Source of the DNA: Thalassospira sp. HJ
GTDB taxonomy: Bacteria; Pseudomonadota; Alphaproteobacteria; Rhodospirillales; Thalassospiraceae
Length of the DNA stretch: 64,000 nucleotides
Assembly (NCBI RefSeq): GCF_000948415.1
Contig: NZ_JYII01000002.1
Coordinates: forward strand, 1 to 64,000
Direction: 5' to 3'
The notes beneath the pieces were generated by a model. The model was given only the letters and a program-made list of their open reading frames with translations. It ran no database searches and was not told where the DNA came from. How positions within the stretch are numbered: the stretch's first letter is position 1; each line of letters begins with the position of its first letter. The translations under genes were made by a program, and so were the position numbers. Below are positions 9,068-17,138 of this stretch, one piece after another.

Positions 9068-9134
9068 ATGGATGCCCGCCTACGCGGGCATGACGACGAA
9101 ACTTAACGTCACTCCCGCGAAGGCGGGAGCCCAT
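9068..9134. repeat. REP-like inverted doublet
   Basis: Two related 27-base units face each other: 9068-9094 (ATGGATGCCCGCC, loop, GCGGGCATGAC) and 9108-9134 (GTCACTCCCGCG, then GCGGGAGCCCAT). Each is itself a hairpin and each is close to the reverse complement of the other. This resembles dispersed extragenic palindromes found in alphaproteobacteria. Confidence 0.55.
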
Positions 9135-9165
9135 CCCGCCACCGGTCATGCGACTTGATATTAGT

Positions 9166-9203
9166 GGGCCAGCCCGGAATTTCTCCGCAGGCTGGCCTTT
9201 TTA
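9166..9203 (+). terminator. Terminator of the isc operon
   Basis: GGGCCAGCC (9166-9174) pairs with GGCTGGCC (9190-9197) and is followed by TTTTTA. It lies between iscX and tenA. Confidence 0.75.
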
Positions 9204-9235
9204 TATCCGTAACCAAAAGTGCAGGGCAGGACACC

Positions 9236-9940
9236 ATGAGCAAAGCCGCCACCTTCACCGACATCATCCCGGCCGACAGCCTGTTTGGCAAATTGCGCAC
9301 CTGCGCGCCCGAAGCCTGGCAAAGCTATGTCTGCCATGACTTCGTCAAACAGCTTGGCAATGGCACGCTGTCCGAAGCCGCTTTCAAGCATTACCTCATT
9401 CAGGATTACCTGTTCCTGATCCAGTTTTCGCGCGCCTATGCGCTTGCGGTCTATAAGGCCGAAGACCTGCATGCCATGCGCCAGTTTTCTGGCACCGTGC
9501 ACGCCATCCTTGATATGGAAATGAGCCTGCATCTCGACTTCTGCAAAGGTTGGGGCCTTTCCGAGGCCGATATCGTCGCCCAGCCCGAGGCACGCGCATG
9601 CATTGCCTATACCCGCTATGTGCTTGATCGTGGACATCAGGGTGATGTGGTCGACCTGCAGGTGGCCCTGATGCCCTGTATGGTGGGCTATGCCGAAATC
9701 GCAAACCGCCTGATGGCAAGTTCTGATACAAAGCTTGACGGCAATCCGTACCGGGCATGGATTGAAATGTATGCGTCCGATGAATTCCAGGACGTGGCAA
9801 AGGCCGAGATCGAGTTGCTTGAACATACATCCGCAACCCGTGGCGGTCATCGCCGCCTTGAAGGGCTGGTCGAGACCTTTACGATGGCAAGCCGCCTTGA
9901 AGCCGATTTTTGGCAGATGGGACTTGATCTGGCAAAATAG
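9236..9940 (+). CDS. tenA: TenA-family aminopyrimidine aminohydrolase / thiaminase II
   Basis: TenA enzymes salvage thiamine breakdown products by hydrolysing aminopyrimidines to HMP. The 234-residue all-helical protein has the probable catalytic Cys148 in ALMPCMVGYAEI, the HYLIQDYLFL segment with an Asp near residue 57, and a C-terminal Glu in RLEADFWQM. ATG 9236 (MSKAATFTD) has a GCAGG ribosome site; the longer open frame from 9155 would run through the isc terminator. I see no TPP riboswitch or other thiamine genes nearby, so its thiamine role rests on the family. Confidence 0.85.
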   Translation: MSKAATFTDIIPADSLFGKLRTCAPEAWQSYVCHDFVKQLGNGTLSEAAFKHYLIQDYLFLIQFSRAYALAVYKAEDLHAMRQFSGTVHAILDMEMSLHLDFCKGWGLSEADIVAQPEARACIAYTRYVLDRGHQGDVVDLQVALMPCMVGYAEIANRLMASSDTKLDGNPYRAWIEMYASDEFQDVAKAEIELLEHTSATRGGHRRLEGLVETFTMASRLEADFWQMGLDLAK

Positions 9941-9975
9941 GCCGATATCGCCTATATAAGCTCGAAAGATGACGT

Positions 9976-10007
9976 GCGGGTGGCGGAAATGCCGCCCGTT
10001 AGCTTTT
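9976..10007 (+). terminator. Terminator of tenA
   Basis: CGGGTGGC (9977-9984) pairs with GCCGCCCG (9991-9998) with one wobble, and AGCTTTTTGG follows. Confidence 0.6.
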
Positions 10008-10057
10008 TGGATTAACTTCTTGTCGCTGCGGCCTTGACCCGCAGATGGGTGGGAAAA

Positions 10058-11203
10058 ATGAACTCTCTTGGCTTTGATAAAGCCCCGGAAGATACCCGCG
10101 TGGTTGTTGCCATGTCGGGCGGGGTTGATAGCTCTGCCGTTGCGGCCCTTCTGAAATCAGAAGGTTATGACGTGGTGGGCATCACGCTTCAGCTTTATGA
10201 TATGGGGGCCAATGCCCCGAACCGTGCGAAATCCTGTTGTGCCGGGCGCGATATTTATGATGCGCGCAAGGTGGCCGAGGATATCGACATTCCCTATTAC
10301 GTGCTCGATTACGAATCACGCTTCCGCGAAGAAGTGATCGACGATTTTGCCGACAGCTACATGCGCGGCGAAACCCCGATCCCCTGCGTGAAATGCAACC
10401 AGACCGTCAAGTTCCGCGATCTGCTTGAAACGTCTTATGACCTGGGCGCTGATTGCATGGCGACCGGCCATTACGTGCAGCGGAAACTGGGTGCCAATGG
10501 CCGTGCCGAACTGCACCGCGCGGCCGATCCCAACCGCGATCAAAGCTACTTTCTGTTCACCACGACCCAGGAACAGCTCGATTTCCTGCGCTTCCCGCTG
10601 GGCCATCTGATGAGCAAGGCGGAAACCCGCGCACTGGCCGCCAAATACGGCCTCGAAGTTGCTGATAAGCCCGACAGTCAGGACATCTGCTTTGTCCCGG
10701 ATGGCAAATATGCCCGTCTGGTCGAACGCCTCCGTCCCGAGGCGGGCGAACCTGGCGAGATCGTTGATCTTGATGGCAATGTGCTGGGCGATCATCGCGG
10801 GCTTATCCATTACACGGTCGGGCAGCGCCGTGGGCTTAATATCGGTGGCACGGCCGAACCGCTTTATGTCGTCAAGCTCTCGCCGGAAAAGCGTCAGGTG
10901 ATTGTTGGCCCCAAGGCCGCACTTGCCAAGAAACTGGTCTATGTCCGCGAGCTTAACTGGCTTGATGGCGACGGGATTGATGAAAACGGGGTTGAGGTCG
11001 AAGTCAAACTGCGCTCGGCCATGCAGCCGACAACCGCGACCGTTTACCCGGAAGCATCCGGTGAAGCCCGCATTGAACTGCACGATGCCCAGTTCGGCAT
11101 CGCGCCGGGGCAGGCTGGAGTATTCTATCAGGGCGAACGCGTCCTTGGTGGTGGCTGGATCACCCGCGAAGAGCTGATCAGCAACACCGCAAGCGCTGCC
11201 TGA
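10058..11203 (+). CDS. mnmA: tRNA-specific 2-thiouridylase MnmA
   Basis: MnmA makes 2-thiouridine at U34 of Lys, Glu and Gln tRNAs, using sulfur that originates from IscS. The 381-residue protein has the PP-loop SGGVDSS (20-26), the conserved catalytic Cys110 in TPIPCVKCN, and the second Cys in [11 protein letters not shown], plus VGQRRGL. ATG 10058 ([10 protein letters not shown]) is preferred over the upstream in-frame start at 10034. It is followed by a strong terminator and a tRNA gene. Confidence 0.95.
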   Translation: MNSLGFDKAPEDTRVVVAMSGGVDSSAVAALLKSEGYDVVGITLQLYDMGANAPNRAKSCCAGRDIYDARKVAEDIDIPYYVLDYESRFREEVIDDFADSYMRGETPIPCVKCNQTVKFRDLLETSYDLGADCMATGHYVQRKLGANGRAELHRAADPNRDQSYFLFTTTQEQLDFLRFPLGHLMSKAETRALAAKYGLEVADKPDSQDICFVPDGKYARLVERLRPEAGEPGEIVDLDGNVLGDHRGLIHYTVGQRRGLNIGGTAEPLYVVKLSPEKRQVIVGPKAALAKKLVYVRELNWLDGDGIDENGVEVEVKLRSAMQPTTATVYPEASGEARIELHDAQFGIAPGQAGVFYQGERVLGGGWITREELISNTASAA

Positions 11204-11215
11204 TCACCGATAGCC

Positions 11216-11254
11216 ACGGGCGAGGGCAGATGATCCTCGCCCGTCGGTTTTGTT
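11216..11254 (+). terminator. Terminator of mnmA
   Basis: ACGGGCGAGG (11216-11225) pairs perfectly with CCTCGCCCGT (11235-11244) and is followed by CGGTTTTGTTT. Confidence 0.8.
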
Positions 11255-11373
11255 TGGCGGATTTGCGGAAATCTTTTTTGACAAAATCGTCAAAAAGGCG
11301 CTTGACGGGGACGGCTCCCTGACTTAAAAACCGCCTCGTTCCGCACCGTACGGAACACCACAAAATTGCTTGT

Positions 11374-11450
11374 GGCGGAGTAGCTCAGCTGGTTAGAGCA
11401 GCGGAATCATAATCCGCGTGTCGGGGGTTCAAGTCCCTCCTCCGCTACCA
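11374..11450 (+). tRNA. tRNA-Met (CAT), elongator type
   Basis: A 77-nt cloverleaf is visible. The acceptor is GGCGGAG with CTCCGCT, the D-arm is GCTCAGCTGGTTAGAGC, the anticodon stem GCGGA/TCCGC holds loop ATCATAA (anticodon CAT), the T-arm is GGGGGTTCAAGTCCCTC, and CCA is encoded. It does not look like the initiator (no C1:A72-type mismatch or GGG/CCC anticodon stem). A lysidine-modified Ile tRNA is an alternative but less likely reading. Confidence 0.93.
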
Positions 11451-11473
11451 ACGAGACAGTCCTTTGGACTGCG

Positions 11474-11504
11474 ACCTCGCCGACGAAAGTCTGGCGAGGT
11501 TTTT
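11474..11504 (+). terminator. Terminator of the tRNA-Met gene
   Basis: ACCTCGCC (11474-11481) pairs with GGCGAGGT (11493-11500) and is followed by TTTTTATTTTC. Confidence 0.8.
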
Positions 11505-11560
11505 ATTTTCAAGAATCAGCATTGAAATTTTACCGTTGCACTGCGTTGGTGGTTTCGTTT

Positions 11561-11572
11561 CTCCGCTACCAA
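11561..11572 (+). repeat. Direct repeat of the tRNA-Met 3' end (att-like)
   Basis: CTCCGCTACCAA repeats exactly the last bases of the tRNA gene (11440-11451). Such copies are left when elements integrate at tRNA 3' ends. No integrase is present, so this would be a relic. Twelve bases is short and chance cannot be dismissed. Confidence 0.4.
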
Positions 11573-11898
11573 TTGAAAAGCTTGTTAAGTCAATGGCGTA
11601 GCGGATTTTCTTTGCCGAGAATTGGGAAATATAGTCCGGAAATGGCCTAAAGGTTTCCGTTTAAATCAATTACTTCCAGACACTCCCTGTCAATCTCCAG
11701 AAAATTTCCAGAAATTCTGAAGCACTGAAATGCCCGGTTTTTCAGGGTGCAAGTGGTACTTGCCGGAATGGTTTTCTGTCTGCACGGTTCCCGAGTATAT
11801 CCTGAATAACAGCCTACTCTGATGGGGGGGGGTGGATTGCTCCTGTTAGTGCAAGTATCGTTAATTCAGTATCAATTCTGTAAGTGAGGGACTAGGCA
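11573..11898. other. Intergenic region with a nine-G run
   Basis: I see no gene here. It contains a run of nine G at 11824-11832, about 66 bases before the next start codon. The stretch is more AT-rich than the housekeeping region upstream and begins right after the att-like repeat. Confidence 0.5.
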
Positions 11899-12117
11899 AT
11901 GACGAAATTCAAAGCTGGTGACCAAGTTAGGCAACTGCCAGACGGACCAAAAATGGTGGTGGAAAGTCAGCACACTCCGGCAGTAATTAAGCCAGAGGAC
12001 GATATTCATTATTGGTGTAGTTGGTGGGCAGGCAAAAAGAGAAACAAAGAGTTATTTAATGGCGTAACTTTGGTCTTGATTGAAGTGGAAGGTGGGGATG
12101 GCAACCGCAACGACTAA
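11899..12117 (+). CDS. DUF2158-like small protein (YodC family)
   Basis: The 72-residue protein opens KFKAGDQVRQLPDGPKMVVES and contains DIHYWCSWWAGKKRNKELF. This pattern, a short beta-rich start, 'GGPKMTVE', then 'YWCSWF' and lysines, is that of DUF2158/YodC proteins, whose function is unknown. ATG 11899 has GAGGGA upstream. Its 3' end overlaps the next gene by 20 bases, suggesting translational coupling. It lies in the accessory patch behind tRNA-Met. Confidence 0.75.
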   Translation: MTKFKAGDQVRQLPDGPKMVVESQHTPAVIKPEDDIHYWCSWWAGKKRNKELFNGVTLVLIEVEGGDGNRND

Positions 12118-12370
12118 AGATGTAGCTGAATGGCTACATAAACAGGTGAAACAGGGGGACTACCTTTATCATGACGTCGCTGTCTCTGATATAGAGAGTA
12201 AATTTGGCTCGGACTTCATTTACGATAATGAAGGTGGTGGTCAATCAATTGATAAGGGAGTCCTAAAGGAGTTTAATGCGATAAGTAAAACAGATGTCGT
12301 ATGGTTGAGGTCTGAAAAGGCTTGGCGGTTAAGAGAGAAGGGAGATCAACCGGGCAGAATGCAGGATTAA
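12098..12370 (+). CDS. Small DUF6953-like protein
   Basis: The 90-residue protein reads TTKDVAEWLHKQV, GDYLYHDVAVSDIESKFG, DFIYDNEGGGQSIDKGVLKEF and VVWLRSEKAWRLRE. I recall this order of motifs from the DUF6953 family, but no function is known. ATG 12098 has GGTGGGG upstream and lies inside the end of the DUF2158-like gene. The longer frame from 12080 lacks such a site. The compact fold and coupling to its neighbour suggest a two-gene cassette. Confidence 0.65.
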   Translation: MATATTKDVAEWLHKQVKQGDYLYHDVAVSDIESKFGSDFIYDNEGGGQSIDKGVLKEFNAISKTDVVWLRSEKAWRLREKGDQPGRMQD

Positions 12371-12587
12371 ATTTGCTTTATAGCAAGTAGAGCTATCCTT
12401 AATGCAGATAATTCCAGTCGTCCCATAACCGGGTCTGTATCGACTTCTGACCAACTGGCTGCATGGTTGTAGCCCACGATCCGCCATAGAGTCCAAGATG
12501 GAGTTGGCATGCACCGGCAGCGCCGTCGTGCTCGCTGGTCCAGTCTGTGCAACTTGCCCCAGATTTGCCGAAGTTCGGACGCAGCGC
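12371..12587. other. Intergenic region before hicB
   Basis: About 217 bases lie between the convergent ends of the small DUF gene and hicB. No convincing gene or terminator was found. Confidence 0.4.
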
Positions 12588-12956
12588 TTAAAGCGCCTTC
12601 CGCCCAGCTTCCTCAAGGAAGCTCGAAACTGCCCGCTTGCCGTATTTCGCCTCGATTAAATCAATCAAGTTGGCGTCTAGTGTCAGGTTGATCCGGCGCT
12701 TTTTACCCGGAATGGTCGCGGTAATGGCGACAATTCCGACGGCACCGTCTTCAAGTTCGACAACTGGCGAGGGGGCGGGGATGTCTTCGCCATCGGCATG
12801 CATGCCTTCGATATGGAAGTTAAGGGCCTCTGTGCCCAACTCCACCAAATCTGTCATCGTATCTGCCGCGCTGACGCAACCCGGGAAGTCCGGAAAGGAA
12901 ATCCCGAAGCTGCCGTCATCGTCGGTGTGGACCAAACCCCAATAGGTCTGTTTCAT
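12588..12956 (-). CDS. hicB: HicB-type antitoxin
   Basis: HicB neutralises HicA and represses the operon. The N-terminal degraded RNase-H-like fold is seen as YWGLVHTDDDGSFGISFPDFPGCVSAADT. The C-terminus KKRRINLTLDANLIDLIEAKYGKRAVSSFLEEA is an Arc/MetJ-like ribbon-helix-helix DNA-binding tail. I take ATG at 12956 (MKQTYWG) because the family sequence starts there; an in-frame ATG at 13004, right after the hicA stop, would add 16 residues. It lies downstream of hicA in the same transcript. Confidence 0.88.
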   Translation of the reverse strand: MKQTYWGLVHTDDDGSFGISFPDFPGCVSAADTMTDLVELGTEALNFHIEGMHADGEDIPAPSPVVELEDGAVGIVAITATIPGKKRRINLTLDANLIDLIEAKYGKRAVSSFLEEAGRKAL

Positions 12957-13004
12957 TCTGTTGTAATCCTGTTTCCCATTTCCCGTAAGGAACCGGAAAG
13001 CCAT

Positions 13005-13193
13005 TTACAGCAGCTTTATACCCGATTGCCTTTCAATGCTTTTGACGGTGCCCTTTGGGATATCCCGCTTGGGATGCGGCACTGTCACGCGACCCGTTTT
13101 GGTTGGGTGCACTAGCTGATGGTGACTGCCTTTTGTACGAACGATTTCCCAGCCATCATCTTTCAGCCGTTTGAGTATTAATCTGCTATCCAT
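13005..13193 (-). CDS. hicA: HicA-type mRNA interferase toxin
   Basis: HicA is a double-stranded-RNA-binding-fold ribonuclease that halts translation. The 62-residue protein has DSRLILKRLKDDGWEIVRTKGSHHQLVHP with the catalytic His in GSHH, then TVPHPKRDIPKGTVKSI. Its length is typical. It is the first gene of the pair, with hicB next to its stop. A palindromic operator lies just upstream of the start. Confidence 0.92.
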   Translation of the reverse strand: MDSRLILKRLKDDGWEIVRTKGSHHQLVHPTKTGRVTVPHPKRDIPKGTVKSIERQSGIKLL

Positions 13194-13217
13194 GGCCCCC
13201 TTTCATTATTGATATAC

Positions 13218-13269
13218 GCATTATGCGCATTACGATGAAATTGTCAATTCCTATGCGCATAATGTGCAT
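13218..13269. promoter_or_regulatory. Inverted-repeat operator upstream of hicA
   Basis: GCATTATGCGCAT (13218-13230) and ATGCGCATAATGT (13253-13265) are inverted copies agreeing at 12 of 13 positions. Each half is itself nearly palindromic around ATGCGCAT. It lies 25-75 bases upstream of hicA, where the ribbon-helix-helix HicB would bind. Confidence 0.65.
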
Positions 13270-13372
13270 AGGAATGCATTCCTTCAACTTCATCGTTTTG
13301 CACACTTTTCATCCTACCAACGTATAGCTATAGTCTGAGAAACCCTTCTGTTTGGGAAGCCCGCGCCCACCG

Positions 13373-14683
13373 ATGCCTGACCCCGTTTATTTGTTTATCT
13401 CCCTGTTTCTTGCCGTCATTGCCGTTGTTGCAGCGGCCTATGCGGTCCGTTTGCACAGGCGGGAAACTGCGCGTCAGGACCTGTCTGATGCCGTGATGGC
13501 GACGATTTCCGACGGTATCGTGACGCTTGGTGCAGATGGTTCTGTTAAGCACCTGAATGCAGCCGCCAAAGCGATGTTTGGCCGGGAGGTTTCAGGTCGG
13601 AATCTCGCCGATCTGCTAAGGGGTTTTCCCGGTGCTGGCGACGCAATGCCGCAAATCGAATACCGGGCCGATGCGGTTCGCGCGGACGGTTCGATTTTCC
13701 CGGTTACGGTGACGCTTTTGGCGCTGACCGACCGGAGTGAAACCGTGCTGATTATCCGCGATCTTTCGCGTATTCGGCCGGGGGTGACCGAGGAAGAGCA
13801 ACGCTTCAAGCAAAGCCAGTATTTCGCGCGCATCGGGACCTGGGACTGGCGGATTGATACCGACGAGCTTTATTGGTCTGACGCGATTTATGGCATGTTT
13901 GGCTATAAGCTGGGCGAGGTAACGCCGACCTATTCGCTGTTTTGTGATGCCGTGCATCCCGATGACAAGGAGCACGTCCGCGCAGGTGAAATCCGCTGCA
14001 TCGAGACCGGCGAAAATCATGACGAGGAATACCGCGTGGTTTGGCCGGACGGCACCATCCGCTGGCTGCGTGAAACCGGCAATGTCACCAAGAACGAGGC
14101 GGGCCAAACCATCAAGATGATGGGGGTTGTGCGCGACATTACCGAGGAACGCGCCGAAACCGATCAAATCCGTGACCTTGCCTTCCATGACCCGCTGACC
14201 CGCTTGCCCAACCGGATCATTTTTGAAGACCGGCTGCGCAAGGCGATGGACCGCGCCAAGCGCAACAAGAAGCGGGTTGCGGTGGTGTTTATCGATCTCG
14301 ACGGGTTCAAGCAGATCAATGATGAGCTTGGCCATGTCGCGGGTGATCACATTCTGATCAATACCGGGCAGCGCTTGATGAATTCCGTCCGGGCCTCTGA
14401 CACCGTCGCCCGCATCGGCGGGGATGAGTTTACCGTCATTCTCGAGGACCTTGAAACCGATGCAGAGGTCCATGGCATTGCCGACAAGATCCTTGGCGCA
14501 ATCGCCGCGCCGATGGAATTGGGCGAGGGCAGCTATCGCGTCGGGGCCAGCCTTGGCATTGCGATCTATCCCGAGCATGCCAGAACGCTTGATACCCTGA
14601 TCCATATCGCTGATCAGGCAATGTATGCCGCCAAGGCAGAGGGCACGAACCATTATCACATCGGTTGGGAGATGGCAGATTGA
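13373..14683 (+). CDS. Membrane PAS-PAS-GGDEF diguanylate cyclase
   Basis: This protein is predicted to make cyclic di-GMP. The 436-residue sequence starts with one membrane helix (PVYLFISLFLAVIAVVAAAYAV). A PAS-like segment follows (DAVMATISDGIVTLGADGSV), then a PAS/PAC of the 'IGTWDWRIDTDELYWS...VHPDD' type, then GGDEF with DPLTRLPNR and RIGGDEFTVIL. The autoinhibitory I-site RASD sits five residues before GGDEF, so the cyclase looks intact and product-inhibited. ATG 13373 begins just before the membrane helix. The next gene's ATG overlaps its stop. Confidence 0.9.
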   Translation: MPDPVYLFISLFLAVIAVVAAAYAVRLHRRETARQDLSDAVMATISDGIVTLGADGSVKHLNAAAKAMFGREVSGRNLADLLRGFPGAGDAMPQIEYRADAVRADGSIFPVTVTLLALTDRSETVLIIRDLSRIRPGVTEEEQRFKQSQYFARIGTWDWRIDTDELYWSDAIYGMFGYKLGEVTPTYSLFCDAVHPDDKEHVRAGEIRCIETGENHDEEYRVVWPDGTIRWLRETGNVTKNEAGQTIKMMGVVRDITEERAETDQIRDLAFHDPLTRLPNRIIFEDRLRKAMDRAKRNKKRVAVVFIDLDGFKQINDELGHVAGDHILINTGQRLMNSVRASDTVARIGGDEFTVILEDLETDAEVHGIADKILGAIAAPMELGEGSYRVGASLGIAIYPEHARTLDTLIHIADQAMYAAKAEGTNHYHIGWEMAD

Positions 14684-15138
14684 TGGTTGATCACATCGAA
14701 ATACGCCCCGCCACCCGCAATGATCGTGATGCCTGGGAAACTCTGTTTCGCGACTATATGCTGTTTTATGGCTGCGATGTTTCTGAAGCCGCACTTGCCA
14801 CCACTTGGGGCTGGATCATTGACCCCGACGGTCCCATGGAATGTCTGCTGGCCGTCAAGGACGGGCAGGTCGTCGGCCTTGCGCAATACCGCGCGGTACC
14901 CGAAACCCTGACCGGTGTTTGGTTCGGCCATCTCGACGATCTTTTCGTCGCGCCTAAGGCCCGCAGCGCGGGTGTTGCGCAGGCCCTGATGACAAAGCTG
15001 AGTGAGATCGCTCGCGACAGGGGATGGTTCAAACTGACCTGGATCACCGCAGAAGACAACGCAACCGCCCGCAGGCTTTATGACCAGATCACAGATGCCT
15101 CAGACTGGGTGGTTTATGAGCAGATGCTTGGGGATTGA
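14683..15138 (+). CDS. GNAT family N-acetyltransferase
   Basis: The 151-residue protein is a GNAT acetyltransferase. Visible parts are IEIRPATRNDRDAWETLF, LAVKDGQVVGLAQY, the acetyl-CoA loop following LDDLFVAPKARSAGVAQALM and the end NATARRLYDQI. ATG 14683 overlaps the stop of the cyclase gene, so the two are coupled. The substrate is unknown. Confidence 0.88.
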   Translation: MVDHIEIRPATRNDRDAWETLFRDYMLFYGCDVSEAALATTWGWIIDPDGPMECLLAVKDGQVVGLAQYRAVPETLTGVWFGHLDDLFVAPKARSAGVAQALMTKLSEIARDRGWFKLTWITAEDNATARRLYDQITDASDWVVYEQMLGD

Positions 15139-15139
15139 G

Positions 15140-16072
15140 TTATGAAAGGCCGCGTGACGGAATGTTTTGGGCTTCCTTGCCATAGCCGCGTGGGGCACAA
15201 CCCATCACCCGTTTGAATGCTGTGCTGAAGGCGCTTTCAGACTCATAGCCCAGTGACAGCGAAATTTGTGAAAGTGGCTCGCGCGAATGCAGCAGCTTTT
15301 CGCCAGCCAGCATCATGCGCCAGTGGGTCAGATAAGCCATTGGGCTTTGTCCGACCTTGTCCTTGAAGCGGGCGGCAAACGCGGACCGCGACATGCCCGA
15401 ACATCGTGCAAGGGTCTCCACCGTCCAGTTTTGTGCCGGATCGGCATGGATTGCTGATATCGCTTTGCTGATTTGCGGGTCGGCAAGGGCAAAAAACCAG
15501 CCAACCCCCTTGGCATCATCATTCATGTACATGCGCAACACCTGGATCAGCATCATATGGGCCAGATGCTGCAAAACCAGTTTGCTGCCGGGATCGTTTT
15601 TGCGCATTTCGGCCATGGTGCGTTCGATGCAATGGCGCAACTCGTTGCTTTCATCCCGATTGCGGATAACCACAAGTGGCGGCAACATCGCAAGCAACAA
15701 GTCGGCCTGCGGCCCTTGCAGCCCAAACCGGCTGCTTGCCACCACGCAATCCCCGCCGCCATTAAGTGTTTTGATGGTGCCAAACCCGGCGGGTTTAAAG
15801 GTGGTGCCTGCTTGCAGTGGTGCGACATCAAGGTCGCTTGCCATCAAGAACGCCTTGCCATGTGGCAGCAAGACGCAATCCCCGGTTTGTAGGTGCACCG
15901 GCTCCCTCTCGCCCTCAACCGAAATCCAGCAGTCCCCTTTTACCACTGCAGCCGTTTTGATGTTTTGCCCCTGATCGGGAAACTGGATCGCCCAGGGCGC
16001 GCCGATGTCGAACCCGGCCGAAAGGTAGTTTTCCGGGCGGAGCAGGGCGAGGATATCGGAAAGCGGATCCAT
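15140..16072 (-). CDS. AraC-family regulator with cupin sensor
   Basis: The 310-residue protein has an N-terminal cupin-like domain (AVVKGDCWISVEGE, LQTGDCVLLPHG) of the Cupin_6 type and a C-terminal AraC HTH pair (TVETLARCSGMSRSAFAARFKDKVGQSP, then LSQISLSLGYESESAFSTAFKRV). It is divergent from the NAD-dependent epimerase gene at 16214, with about 140 bases between. That is the usual arrangement for an AraC regulator controlling its neighbour; the ligand is not known. Confidence 0.9.
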   Translation of the reverse strand: MDPLSDILALLRPENYLSAGFDIGAPWAIQFPDQGQNIKTAAVVKGDCWISVEGEREPVHLQTGDCVLLPHGKAFLMASDLDVAPLQAGTTFKPAGFGTIKTLNGGGDCVVASSRFGLQGPQADLLLAMLPPLVVIRNRDESNELRHCIERTMAEMRKNDPGSKLVLQHLAHMMLIQVLRMYMNDDAKGVGWFFALADPQISKAISAIHADPAQNWTVETLARCSGMSRSAFAARFKDKVGQSPMAYLTHWRMMLAGEKLLHSREPLSQISLSLGYESESAFSTAFKRVMGCAPRGYGKEAQNIPSRGLS

Positions 16073-16213
16073 GGGGTGCCTGTCTGTGGACGAATGAAAA
16101 TATATATTGGACTGATACGCATAGATCGTCCAGATCGCAAGCGATATCGTGCTTGGGACGGGAACATGATGTGTTCCGGTTTTTTCCAGATGTGATGTAA
16201 GGACGGAGTGACG

Positions 16214-17101
16214 ATGCGTGTGTTTGTAACAGGTGCGACGGGGTTTGTCGGATCAGCTGTGGTGCAGGAACTTCTTGATCACGGACATTCGGTATTAGGC
16301 CTGACGCGTTCTGATGCGGGGGCCGAAAAGCTTGCCGCGCTTGGGGCGACCGCCTTTCACGGTGATCTTGAAGACGTGGGCAAACTTCAAAGCGGGGCGG
16401 CTTCCTGTAATGCGGTGATCCATACTGCCTTTGATCATGATTTTTCCCGCTATGTCGAAAATTGCGAAAAGGATCGCCGCGTGATCAGGGCCATGGGGGC
16501 GGTTCTGGCCGGATCGGATCGCCCGATGATTGTGACATCGGGTATCGCGCTTCTGCGTGCTGATCGGCCTTTGGTTGAAAGCGATACGGTCAGCGGAGAT
16601 ATCCCGCGCAAGGCTTCAGAAGAGGCGGCAGCCGAAATAGCAGCAGATGGCGTGAATGTCTCGGTTATGCGGTTGCCGCCGTCAGTGCACGGGGCGGGCG
16701 ATCATGGCTTTATACCGCTTTTGATCAACCTGGCGCGGGAAAAGGGATTTGCCGCCTGTATCGAGGATGGCGAGAACCTTTGGCCCGCCGTGCACCGCTT
16801 TGATGCGGCACGGGCCTATCGCCTCGCCATCGAGGATAAAGGTAGCCAAACCGCTTATCATGCCGTGGCCGAAGAAGGTGTTGCCTTCGCCGATATCGCC
16901 CATGCGATCAGTGTCGGACTTGATGTTCCGTTCAAGTCCCTGACGCTTGAGCAGGCCAAGGATTATTTCGGATGGTTTAGCCATTTCGCGGCCATCGATT
17001 GCTGCGCATCAAGCGGGCGGACCCAGCAAACGCTCGGTTGGGTGCCGCGTGAAATCGGCCTAATTGAGGATATGCAAAACGCCGGATACTTTGATGAATG
17101 A
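16214..17101 (+). CDS. NAD-dependent epimerase/dehydratase family protein
   Basis: This extended-SDR-type protein of 295 residues has the Rossmann motif GATGFVGSAV, VIHTAFDHDF, and SGIALL in the Ser region. The catalytic Tyr-Lys pair is not clear: the expected place reads PRKASEEAAA. This matches SDR_a5-like 'NAD(P)-binding' proteins often paired with AraC regulators. ATG 16214 follows GGAGTGACG. The substrate is unknown; control by the divergent AraC gene is likely. Confidence 0.82.
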   Translation: MRVFVTGATGFVGSAVVQELLDHGHSVLGLTRSDAGAEKLAALGATAFHGDLEDVGKLQSGAASCNAVIHTAFDHDFSRYVENCEKDRRVIRAMGAVLAGSDRPMIVTSGIALLRADRPLVESDTVSGDIPRKASEEAAAEIAADGVNVSVMRLPPSVHGAGDHGFIPLLINLAREKGFAACIEDGENLWPAVHRFDAARAYRLAIEDKGSQTAYHAVAEEGVAFADIAHAISVGLDVPFKSLTLEQAKDYFGWFSHFAAIDCCASSGRTQQTLGWVPREIGLIEDMQNAGYFDE

Positions 17102-17109
17102 CGCAATCA

Positions 17110-17137
17110 GGAAGGCCGGAAAGCTCCGGTCTTCCTT
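17110..17137. terminator. Bidirectional terminator between convergent genes
   Basis: GGAAGGCCGG (17110-17119) pairs with CCGGTCTTCC (17126-17135) with one wobble. It lies exactly between the ends of the epimerase and EamA genes. Confidence 0.6.
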
Positions 17138-17138
17138 G

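Noticed and set aside
9141-9235. TPP riboswitch upstream of tenA
   Set aside because: No THI-box-like conserved segments are visible; the space is mostly taken by the isc terminator.
11374-11450. tRNA-Ile2 with lysidine-modified CAT anticodon
   Set aside because: The body and acceptor stem match elongator tRNA-Met better than Ile2 of this lineage.
13616-14794. 392-residue minus-strand open frame opposite the GGDEF gene
   Set aside because: It is a shadow; the plus strand has intact PAS, I-site and GGDEF motifs.
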